Positions 36,007 through 46,096 of a stretch of DNA of 64,000 nucleotides are shown in pieces. Under the pieces are notes generated by a model. It worked only from the letters and a program-made list of their open reading frames with translations. It ran no database searches and was not told the origin of the DNA. How positions within the stretch are numbered: position 1 is the first letter of the stretch; each line of letters starts with the position of its first letter. The translations under genes were made by a program, and so were the position numbers. This DNA is from Bryopsis sp. KO-2023. Its lineage: Eukaryota; Chlorophyta; Ulvophyceae; Bryopsidales; Bryopsidaceae. The stretch covers positions 2,108,001-2,172,000 of the forward strand of contig BSYQ01000014.1 of the NCBI GenBank assembly GCA_030272585.1, written 5' to 3'.

Positions 36007-36871
36007 CTCTGTCCGAATTTAACTGTCCACTTATGTTTGGGGTTACAGTTCACGAATGAGACCTCCAATTGATGTGAAATTTTGTGGCCAACATCTCTGA
36101 TACACGTAGATGAAGCCTACAAAATTTCAGATCCATTGGTGTAGAGGCTGCGACGCAGTGACTCCGAAACCAGAAACGAAGCAAAACCGCGATTTTCACC
36201 TTCCTGTGAACGTTTTGACACGTCAAACGTTCATCGTTTGCCACAAATTTTTGTGAACACATTCTTTAGATGTTCTGTGGCGAGCTCACAAAATTTCGTC
36301 GTAATTGAACCAGTGAGCAACGCACGATGTCGTCGTTCAGTAAATCGTGACGACTATAAAACCGAGGAAAGTCGACCTCTGAAACCGAAAATAGCGGCGC
36401 AACGCGCGAACTCCACCTCGACCTCGCAAACGTCATGAACGCAACTCAAGAGACCTTTGCGCGCCAGTTCGCTCGAAAATAGGAGCGAAAGTGACCAAGC
36501 TGCCTAGAAAATGGGATTATGATACGGAATGCCAAGCGCATTACACGAGAGGCCAGGTGGAATTTTCAGAGCAAATTTTGGGGATACACTATACGAAGTC
36601 TATTATATTGCGTTGCTTTATAACAGTATCTTACAATTTTGAATCAATTTTAGTATGCAAATTGTAAAAGTCGTCGAAGTGAAAATCCAGTTTTTGCTTC
36701 GTTTCTGGTTTCGGAGTCACTGCATCGCAGCCTCTACACCAATGGATCTGAAATTTTGTGGGTTTCATCTACGTGTATCAGAGATGTTGGCCACAAAATT
36801 TCACATCAATTGGAGGTCTCATTTGTGAACTGTAACCCCAAACATAAGTGGACAGTTAAATTCGGACGGAG
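36007..36871. mobile_element. Mariner/Stowaway-like non-autonomous element (MITE)
   Basis: Left arm 36007-36204 and right arm about 36677-36871 are inverted repeats of about 195 bp with roughly 90 percent identity. The ends read CTCYGTCCGAATTTAACTG and are flanked by TA on both sides (36005-36006, 36872-36873), as expected for TA-targeting Tc1/mariner relatives. The roughly 470-bp interior has no transposase-sized frame, so movement would need a transposase elsewhere. Confidence 0.82.
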
Positions 36872-37704
36872 TAAGTATATATTTTGCTGCAGTAAACAAT
36901 TAATTTTGTTTTTTCAATGGTTTTCCATCCACTGTTCTCGATGAAAGGGGAAAAAAAATGCGAAAATGTGCCTCTGTATCGGCGGCTTGATCGTCCGTTC
37001 GTTGGAGGAACATCAGTTTGTTTGTGTGTTTGTTTTGTGTTTGTTTTGTGTGTGGAGAGACGAAAATAAATCATGTTTTTCTTATTTCTTCACTCCATCA
37101 TGGTATTTCGTCCTTTTTATGGTTCTATTTCAATTGGGCAGAGGTGATTTTCTTTTCCAGAAAGGAGGTCACCTTTCTACACAAAAAGTTACGACATAAT
37201 TTTGGCAAGAAAACCTGCTGAGAAATTATACATAAAACCATTGATTACAAGCCAGATCAATACAGAAGTGAACTGCTTGCATTGGCAGTCTCTGCGCCTT
37301 ATTCAGAGTCCTAAAATCATCCATTATTCTGAATCATTAAAAAAAAAACCTGCAATGGATGCCATGAATACGTTTCACGATAAATCATCCAACACATCAA
37401 ACCAATAAAAAAAAATCCTGCTTCATATCTTCTTTTCTTTTTTCTTTAGGCACAGGATATCACATCAAAATTTCTTTTCTTTATTCACACAGAACCCATA
37501 TTTTCTCTCATTGTATTTCCATTTATGCCATTTATTCCTGAAAAAACCCACATTTTTTTTTTCTTTTTGCAATCAAACAAAAAAAATTGCACTTTTTCTT
37601 TCTTTTTCCCCCCCTTCGAAACCTGACTCTCACCAGACTGAAAAGAGAGACGGACCAAAAAAAACAAAACATCACGAATTTGCTGTACAAAATGTTCAAA
37701 AAAT
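36872..37704. other. Intergenic / 3' flank
   Basis: AT-rich. It contains GTTTGT repeats at 37015-37055 and the 3' UTR of the Cys-rich gene at its right end. No gene supported. Confidence 0.4.
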
Positions 37705-39741
37705 TCAGTTGAGGAAATCTGCGAGAGTGAGAAGCTTCCTTTTGTTGCAACCAACAGTCGCACCGGCATCACCAGCTAAGCCGATGATAATCCCTTCACC
37801 ATTGACCTTGGTTCCAGAATTTATCTCAGAGGTGCCGGTCGTGATGCACTCTCCATCGGGGCCCAAGATGGCTGTGGCCATAACGTCGGCACGAATGTAA
37901 CCAATGCCATAACCAGAGGCACCATCTGACAGTACAACATCGTTATTTAGAGTAATGGATTTGAATTTGGTTCGAACCTACAGCTACCGAGAAAGTGCAA
38001 GCACACAATGAACATCGAACAATGAAGATGGTTATTTTGGACCTGAAAGTGGCTTCGAAAAAAGGATACGAAACCACATTTGTTCATCTCTTGAACAATT
38101 ATAAATGTACAATATATGTGTATGTATGTATGTATATATGTAATAGTTGTTTGCTTTCCGACATCGACTATTAGGAGTCGGAAAACAGTCTTACCGGCAC
38201 ACTCTCCAAGAGCATTGAGGTCACCAAAGGTCTCTCCGAAAGTACCTTCACCAAATGTGGTGACAGAAGTGTCGATGTTTCCGTTGATTTTGACAAAGCA
38301 CTTTCCACCTCTGGCCAACACCTTGACCATCACCCATCCAGAGAGCTGTGCAGTTGTCTGCCCTTGTGGAGGCTTGATGGCTGTACATGTCACAATACAG
38401 ACATCATGGCATGAAAAACCAATTATTTTCATTCCATCTGATCACCTGGCAGACTCATTTGGAGCAATACACCCAATGTGAGATGAAAATTCATTTCATT
38501 CAGAAACAAGGCATAGTTAAAGTGTGCATATTTTGGAGGGGTTTGTCGGAACCATCTGTGCACATTTCAAGGGGGTATTTCAAATAGACATGATGATCTT
38601 CAATTCGACTTACAATCGCCAGGCTTGCGGCACCTACACACCAACAAACGACATCGTTAGTTGACTAATATGTAATCTCTTTAAACAAGGAATCAAAGCA
38701 GCAAACCCTATGGCAGAGGTAGCCAAACCAGGTAGTGGGAAAAAACAAGCCAAGGAAGAAATCCTGGTCATTGTTTCTAGCCAGTAAAGAGAGAAGGATG
38801 TACGACAGAGGGTCGCTGGTAAAATCAACACATAAGTCTCAAATAAACCACGTACATTTTTCCAGCAGCACAGGTCAGACCCCGAATACAGCGATCTCTG
38901 CAGCAGGAAAGCCCATCGGTACCGCATCGACCCCTCCTCTTGATGGGCAAACATCTGTGGAGCAGAACATACATCAAAAACGGCCATAATGAAAGCAAAC
39001 TCAATTCACACTCACACATAGGAAGTGAATGCATTCTGCGCAGAGGTGCACAATAAGAAACAAGTGCTCAGGACAAGTTCCTGGACTGATGTGAGGCCAG
39101 TCTCACCTCTTGGCCATTCCCACCCAGTCACGATCTCCCATGTTCAAACATCTGAAACCATAATTACATTGAGAATTGGCACAGCAGCCCTGCTTGAAGC
39201 CTCCGCAACCTGTCCCCAAGTCATCAAAAAATATTCAAAGACAATTGTCGCTTGCAAGCGAAAAACACTGAGCCGTCACTTCATGGTGTTCGCGATACAA
39301 TGTATGTCTCAGAACCGGAAATGCCGAGGTGTCGTGCGCTGCACCCAACCCAATCGGGTCTAGCAAAGATATTGCACTCAGAGTGGATCCACTTCACACA
39401 AAACACACTGTTGAAACGATTCCTGTCTGGAGTGGATCCAGTCTGGACAACTGCGCACAGCCGATCGCGCGCGCAACATCGGAGGAATCAAGTTGGCCAT
39501 TAGCAAGCCGCCAGAGGCGATCCGCCGATACAGATCGAACCCGAGCACGGAGAAACAAACGTAGATACAGCCGCTTCTCACCCCCCCTCGACCGCGAAGG
39601 TCGCCTTCTTGGGCTCTGTGGAAACCTACGGCGAGTTGGGAATCTCCTCGCACCGCTGTCATCATCGCTGCCTTCGTCATCATCGCCGGCCGCCACGATC
39701 GAAAACAGCAAGAAAAGCGCTAGAATCTGGACGAACTTCAT
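37705..39741 (-). CDS. Secreted protein with two Cys-rich (knottin-like) modules
   Basis: Minus-strand exons: 39741-39582, 39209-39107, 39035-39018, 38954-38856, 38633-38614, 38380-38195, then 37977-37705. All phases close up to 38195. Joining to the last exon needs a further piece of length 2 mod 3, and 38052-38021 (32 nt) would fit, but its donor is weak. Exon 1 is a signal peptide (MKFVQILALFLLFSIVAAG), an acidic patch and an Arg/Pro tail, ending in phase 1 with G like the small peptide genes. Module 1 is GCGGFKQGCCANSQCNYGFR plus C; module 2 is RCGTDGLSCCRDRCIRGLTC plus AAGKMC. Both have C-x6-CC-x3/4-C-x5-C spacing, as in cystine-knot folds. The C-terminal 150 or so residues look beta-rich (TTFGEGTFGETFGDL; DGASGYGIGYIRADVMATAI). 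Function unknown. Confidence 0.62.
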
Positions 39742-40102
39742 CGCGACGGCACTCTTTTCAGCGGCGAATGCCAGGGGGGTTTACGAGGGATCGGTAGTTT
39801 TCTGGATTCTGTGCCGTTCGGGATAGACGTTGGGTCTGAGAGCTGGCTTTATGGAGCATCGGTGGGCTGGATCCGGGAGGTACGATGTACAGCGATGTGC
39901 AGGCGAGGACGATGTGACAAGACAGAAGTACATAAATAATCGACGGGGTCCCAGAACTGTCCACCGCACGCGCGCGTCTTGGCTTTTCTTGCCGGGCAAT
40001 TCTTCTGTCCAATACGAATTTTCGCTGCTCGATTTCGAGAAGGCCCCCAAAACGGAAAAGAAAGCGCTCAGACATGGGAATTTGATTTCGTGCTGACGTC
40101 TA
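39742..40102. other. Intergenic between two minus-strand secreted-protein genes
   Basis: Holds the promoter side of the Cys-rich gene and the 3' flank of the Gly-rich gene. Open frames on both strands lack support. Confidence 0.4.
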
Positions 40103-40574
40103 TCAGGTCGCTTTACCTCCTCCTCTTCCGCCCGAACCCCCGCTTCCACCTCGACCTCCCGCTCCACCAAACCCACCACCACCATCACCACCTCCTCCAC
40201 CACCACCATCACCACCTCCTCCTCCTCCACCTCCGCCCCCCGATCCACCTCGCCCACCAGCTCCGCCGCCACCGCCGCCACCAGAACCCCCTCGACCACC
40301 GCCTCCTCCTCCTCCTCTGCCACCCCGAGCAGCAAGAAGATCGCGCTTCACTGCAAGAATTCCATGAGTTTGTTACCGCACGGTGCCAGACAATTGGAAC
40401 AACGTCGCGAGAAGAACCTCCCCTTACTCTGTGGACGCTATCTATCGGATCCGATATTAAAACCTCCGGAGGTTTTAATGGCTGCATACCCACGGAGTTA
40501 GCTTCGACCTCATGCGCCGCAGCGACCGCCAGGCTGACCAGCATGAAAATACCCACCGCTTTGAACATTTTCAA
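40103..40574 (-). CDS. Secreted glycine-rich protein 1
   Basis: Exons 40574-40428 and 40345-40103, joined in phase 0, give 129 aa. The signal peptide is MKMFKAVGIFMLVSLAVAAA, followed by HEVEANSVGMQPLKPPEVL and then a Gly-rich domain of about 70 residues with spaced Arg and Ser (GGRGGSGGGG units), two GD steps and one GFGGAGGRGG. It ends GGRGGGKAT. The acceptor used (CAGTGAAG before CGC) is chosen because the stronger site four bases upstream leads to an immediate stop. Gly-rich secreted proteins are known as cell-wall components and as antimicrobial peptides; nothing here separates these roles. Confidence 0.6.
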
Positions 40575-41882
40575 CCTTTAAAGTCCGAAGGACAATATTG
40601 TGTGATCGATCAGGCTTCGAAAGAGGGAAAATCAAGCGATCAGAATTCCTTTGGCCTGGAAGAGTGCCCAACATATATCGGGTATTTTGATGTGACTTTG
40701 AATGCTCGGCTGGTTGTCTCTGGCGCGATCCAGGTGCCATTCTCGTCGACTGCCACTTGGTAGAGTCGGTAGATCTAGATATACAGTCAATTGGCTTTGT
40801 AAAGCATCAGAACGATCATAAGCTTTCACCTGATACCTTGAATTTGGAGTACTGGAGGTGAAAATCAGACTGGAGCAATTTCTTGCCAATTGGCCTTCCC
40901 TTTCTCACAGAAACGAAAAAAACAGTCAATTGAGCCCAGGAAATCCAAAAGCCAATCTACCCCATAAAATCACACCACGTTTTTTTAGAGCCGACCAACG
41001 TAAAGAGGATGAAAACCGGCTTCTTGACACTCTTCTCTACGAGCCCACGTTCGGGGGAACTTTCGAGTAAACCATAATAAAGAAAAATGAAAGCAGCAGC
41101 AAATAAAAAACACCACTAAATCATGCCAGGAGAAAGACAATCCTGAATTCGGGGATACAACTTTTTTCTGACACACACGCTCGGCAAATATGCAAAACAA
41201 TCTGGAATCCGCTTCTACTTGAGAAGGCCCCAGGTGGCTGCGTCCAGTTTCCAATCATCCACCCATGATTCCAAATACACACCTCTCGAACTTAACCATA
41301 TGGCCGCAATACACCACCCGCGGGTCCCCTTCCTCAAATATGCACAAATATCTGCTCGCACATCTTCCCCACCAAAGGAAACCACACATGTCAAAAATGC
41401 ATGCGGCGAGTGAAACCCAATCGTTTTCGTTGCGTAGCAAGGGCGACCTCGTTGCACAAAACAGCAGTGCCACCCAAGTCTGTCGAGATTGTTCTCGTTA
41501 CTAGTGCGCCTGGAAACGCCTCTCACGCGTCGCTGGACGTGGAGCAGCGCCAAACCTAGGACGTTTTCAGCAAACAAACTAAGTCTCTTGCGACTCGACT
41601 TGAAAAACGTGATATCGATGGCGCTTGTTAAGCCTAAGTCTCAGCGTACATCTTTGCGACGTTATTCTTGGTGTGCGCCGTTATGATGCACAACGCGCGC
41701 TCACAAAAAAACTTGTACCCCACACCATCGCCAACCATCTTGCAGCACACACTTTTACACTTGACCGAGCAAGTGTGATACCAAAAGGTACAAAAACCGG
41801 TTTCTGGACTTGGCAAACCCTTCTGCAAACGCAAATTCTTGCTTTGAGTTTTCCAGCACTGAGCAAGAACTTTCGACCACAG
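40575..41882. other. Intergenic, about 1.3 kb
   Basis: No hydrophobic signal exon was found on the plus strand for the helix-peptide exons that follow. Frames of 60-120 codons occur on both strands without recognisable domains; a 120-codon minus frame (41577-41215) is the longest. Confidence 0.4.
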
Positions 41883-42417
41883 CAGAAATGAGCACATTCC
41901 AAAGCAACAAGGTGAGCTATCGACAAGGATGGAAACCTTTCTAGAGGGGCTTCTGAAACCTGACGTAAATATCCGTGCGTCTTGGGGTTTTTGCCGAGTT
42001 TTGACGACGGCACGTAAAAACCTCGTCTCCACACGCTTGGAACGCCTACTGAAAAAGATAGCGCCGTCAGTGTAATCTTGAGGGCGAGTGAGTGTTGATG
42101 TGTGTGAAGCTTTACGCAAGAAGTGGACAAAGATATCCTTGCATGTCATATTGCATGGATGTTGTTTTGTTGGGCACTTTGCAGGAGGATGCTTAGGATT
42201 GTTGTGTTGTTCATAGGACTGCGGTGACGGGGTGGGCCTGGGGCGCTCCTGCTTTCCCGGCCTGAAGAGGATCGGGAGAGCAATCAGGAGAGCCTTCAGG
42301 AGGCGAGCCCCCAGGTCACCCCCGTCAGACATGGCGACAGTGGGCTCGACCCACTCATCATTCTCCCACCGCCATCACCATCTATACCATCTGCACCACC
42401 CCCACCAGGTGGATTAA
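41883..42417 (+). CDS. Amphipathic Arg-helix peptide with His-rich tail, 3' exons
   Basis: Exons 41883-41911 (phase 1 entry) and 42217-42417, ending at TAA. The first reads AEMSTFQSNK. The second reads DCGDGVGLGRSCFPGLKRIG, then RAIRRAFRRRAPRSPP, and ends in a His-rich tail (SHRHHHLYHLHHPHQVD). It is the inverted homologue of 35401-35733, sharing the acceptor-proximal DCGD, the helix, and the sequence just past the first donor (RAGCTRTCGACAA). Lys in one copy is Arg in the other across the helix. The His cluster could bind metal. A longer first exon from 41857 is possible. No signal exon was found, so this may be an incomplete or dispersed gene. Confidence 0.5.
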
Positions 42418-43151
42418 GGAACAGTGATTTTTCTACTTTTTGGGAACTACATTGTTGACAGATTTTCACTGGAATGTGACTGTTTATTATCAACATGAAG
42501 GATCAGTTGGGTTTTCTGTTCACCCCACAGTTCGGTCATTGTGTATTTGCTTGATGTAGTGGACCATCCCGGCTTTTCCCGCCTTCATCCCCTCCCCTCC
42601 ACACACCTACCATGGTAAGGTCCAAGGGAAAAACAAAAACCTGGTGATATTTTTTGACTTGGGCTTCCACATCCCCTAAAACACAGTCAATGATATCTTA
42701 ATTGCGAAAATGTTCCATGAAATGTTTAAAATGCTCTCAATTTTTGTCAACAGCACATTGCACCTGTTGTGTGTGTTGCCCCTTTTTTCAATTCGTATCT
42801 ATTTTTGTGAAATGGTTGATCACATGGACATCAGGGTTGATGGATGAACTAAAAAGTTGCAGAATCCGACTCCACCACAGTGCAGAACTAGTTCTTTGGA
42901 CAGAAATGCACATGGGATCCAGAATCCAAAATTGGAATTGGAATCCAGAATCCAAAATTGGAATTGGAATCCAGAATCCAAAATTGAAAATTGGAATCAG
43001 GAATCCAAAATTGAAAATTGGAATCCAGAATCCAAAATCGAAAATTAGAATTTTTGCTTCTCTCTCTGCATTCAAGATCTAGTAGATATCGACATTATTG
43101 CCTGAACACCACCTGGATAGATGTCCTAACTCCTGACCTTTGCTTTTTCAG
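42418..43151. other. Region 5' of recognised CHUP1 exons
   Basis: Should contain the missing 5' exons of CHUP1 or their introns. I could not place one with confidence; a Pro-rich plus-strand frame near 42330-42408 overlaps the helix-peptide exon. Confidence 0.35.
42916..43050. repeat. Tandem repeat, GAATCCAGAATCCAAAATTG units
   Basis: About five imperfect units of 26-30 bp built from GGAATCCAGAATCCAAAATT and GAAAATT or GGAATT linkers. It probably lies in a CHUP1 intron. Confidence 0.9.
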
Positions 43152-46096
43152 GTCGTCGACCGCAATACACCCCCACTCTCCACAAGCACTCGCCCAGCCA
43201 CGTACCGGTCCCCCCCCTTCGATGCATCCACACTACCCAGCCAAAAGCACCCAAACTCCGAGAAGGTGTGTCTTCTGAGGAAGAAAAAAATTCGACCCCC
43301 CCCCCAAAAAAAACTATTGGGGTGGTTCATTTCAAATTGGGTTTGTTTTTTCAGTAACAAGGATTCGTTTACAGGGTGACTTTCACAAGGAGCTTTCTTT
43401 TTCAGGTTCACTGTTTTTGGTGCAGTTGTGGGGGGACTTACAGGACTTACTCGTATTGGGCTGGATTTGTTTCTGGACAGTTGGGGCTAAATTGCCTCGT
43501 TATCGGACAATTTTTGCTTACTATAAATACAACAATTATTCATTTATCCCCCCCCAAAAAAATATAAAAATAGAATTTCTGGATGCAGTTTGAAAGGTTT
43601 TCATGGGTTCATATCATGGGTTGCATCAATGTTTCTGGAATCCTTTGTTTTTACCACTCCACTTCATCATTGAATCAAATGCACCCAGTGCCTGCAAAAT
43701 TTCTTTGTTTTATGGCATTTTCAGCATGGAAGTGACGCAAGGAAAAAATCTGTTGCTTACCCAGGTTACATGCGTCAACAACTTGGAGCCCCCACCTCAC
43801 CTCTTCTTCCCACGCCAGCTCCAATCAGTGCACCAGTCGCAGCCCCACCAGCCCCTCAGCTTCTCTCCCCTCACAGGGATCTTCCTCAGCTCCCGAACCC
43901 CCCTCAGGATCCTGCTGCCTCCCAGACTGCACCCCCCGTTCAGCATCCAGTTCCATCTCCACCTCCAGCCATCTCCACCACAGCTCCACCGCCCCCACCT
44001 TCATCCGCATCCACCAGAGTTCCACCACCCCCACGTCCATCCTCGTGCACATCCGTCTCCACCAGAGCTCCACTTCCCCCACCCCCTCCTCCATCCAAGT
44101 CCAAACCCATTTCCACCACAGCTCCACCGCCCCCACCCCCACGTCCATCCAGATCCACCTCCGGTAGCGTCCCACCGCCCCCTCCACGTCCCCTCAAGGC
44201 AGCCAAGAAAATCCTCCACAACAAAAACGTAAGTACTGGTACAAACTTAAATAATTCTTCATTTTCAAGGAAGTTATTTCAAGATTATTACACCACAATT
44301 AAAAAAAATTGGAAAGCATTTTAATAATCCGCTGAAAAAACAGAAACAAATTGGAATTGTTTTTGTTAAAAACTACTCTCTAAAACAAAGCAAGGCCCCT
44401 TGAAAGTGGGGACCTCAGTGGTACTATTGTGTGGATGAAAGCCATTGAAAGCCATGGGTATTTTGAGTGAAGTACCCAGCTGCATGTTGAAAGCTTGAAA
44501 ATTTCCAAACCACGGACCAATATCATGTGTTTGTGAGGTGGCTACATGTGACTTTCAGTTTTGATATAATCGAGATTAGTGGCTGGAATCGATGCAAAAA
44601 ATCTTATGAAACTTCAAGAACCCCTCACTATAAAATTTTCTGTAGCAAAAGTATTGCTTCTTCAACTTCGTTTTCACAAGGCTTTGAACACTTCTTCAAA
44701 AGGCGAATTCTTATGTTTTTTTCTGTGGTTTTTTTTTTTTTTTTTCTTGAAGGTGGTCCAAGCTTTCCAGACCTTTGTGAGGGGAGGGAAGCTGCTGGGT
44801 CAAGCGGCCACCACCGTCACCTCCGCACGGAAGCCAGTCTCGGGATCACCGTTCGTCGGGGAGTTGGAAGCCCGGAGCCCGCTTGCACGTCAGGTTCGGG
44901 AGGAGGTGGTGTCGTTCCGGGAAGTGCTCGAGGACCTGGCCGCCCGAATCCAAGCCGCGGAGTTCCGAGACATGTCCGGGCTCGTGGAGTTCCTTCGGGA
45001 GGTGGAGGGGCAGCTGGATCTTCTCACGGACGAGGGTCGGGTCCTCAAGCACTTCCCGGACTGGCCTCAACGACTCGGGACGATGCGAGAGGCGGTGAAG
45101 CTCCAAGGGGAGCTCATGGGGATGGTTGGTCGCTTCAAGGCTTGGCCGACAGGGATTCGGGCCGCTACGGAGGACCTGGTTGCAATGGAGAACTACACTG
45201 TAAGTGGAAAGGAATATTGTGATCAATGATAAACTTGCAATTCAAATTTGGGTGGCAATTTCTGTTTCAACAATGAAAAGAAAAGTGATTAAAGTTGTGA
45301 ACAGGAAAAAAAACCCACCCTGGTTGGTTTTCTGACCGCCATATTACTTTCACGCCTATTCAAACTGCGAGCTAGTTTTTTTCCACTAGAGTTGCCCATT
45401 TTTTCTGTGGAGCAGAAGTGCTTGAAAATTTTCTGGGGACGAACATCAAATTTCCAGTTGCATGAGTGTGAAATAAACTCTATGAAAAAATTAAAGGAAA
45501 TTAATCAAATGAGTAATGTTCTTTGTGTTTTATTGCAGCGTACCACTATTGCCCGGGTGGACAAGCTCCAACAGCAGGAGGGGGAGGTGGCTGAGAGGTT
45601 TGGGAAAGCGCGGCTGCCTTGGAAGAAGGGCATCTGGCGCGACGTGCGACTGGCAGCCCTGGACCTATTGGCCGTCTACCTCCCCCTGGCCATGGCTCAG
45701 GCGCGGAAGGACCTGCCAGCATCCACCAGGGCAGAGCTCCTCCAGGGTATGTATATACATATGAAGCACAACATATTTCATTGCATATCAGAAAACAGAA
45801 AACAATTTCAATATAAAATGAGCTGCAACAATTAGAGTCGAATAGACTACAAAACAACAACAACATAACAACAAAACACACACAAGAATTCTGATTTTGA
45901 ATGAGTGGATGCCAGAATTTGGCCCTAATCAAATCAAAAAAACAACTGAATGCTGACCAGAAAGCGAACCGTTGCAGGAGCCATCACCTACACCTATATG
46001 GTGCATGCCTTCGTGGGGGGGCTCTGCCCTAGGTGTCGGCCACTCTTTGGGGAGCTGATCGACATGGCGGAGCAGCACTTGACCCCTCTCCACTGA
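43152..46096 (+). CDS. CHUP1: CHUP1-like chloroplast-positioning protein (5' exons missing)
   Basis: CHUP1 of land plants sits on the chloroplast outer envelope and links it to short actin filaments, binding actin and profilin. Exons in phase: 43152-43265, 43375-43405, 43725-44228, 44753-45199, 45539-45746, 45978-46096. The third exon is a long Pro-rich region (TTAPPPPPPRPSRSTSG and similar). The next exons match the conserved C-terminal domain: VREEVVSFREVLEDLAARIQ, DMSGLVEFLREVEGQLDLL, then DEGRVLKHFPDWP, which corresponds to DERAVLKHFDWPE of plants, and WRDVRLAALDLLAVYLPLAM. It ends MAEQHLTPLH. The first exon recognised enters in phase 2, so at least one upstream exon with the N-terminal anchor is not identified. 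This gene is the main evidence for a green-lineage genome. Confidence 0.82.

Noticed and set aside
41634..42332. 232-codon minus-strand frame containing LLKALLIALP
   Set aside because: Antisense of the Arg-helix exon; the shared splice acceptor and charge-conserving changes favour the plus strand.
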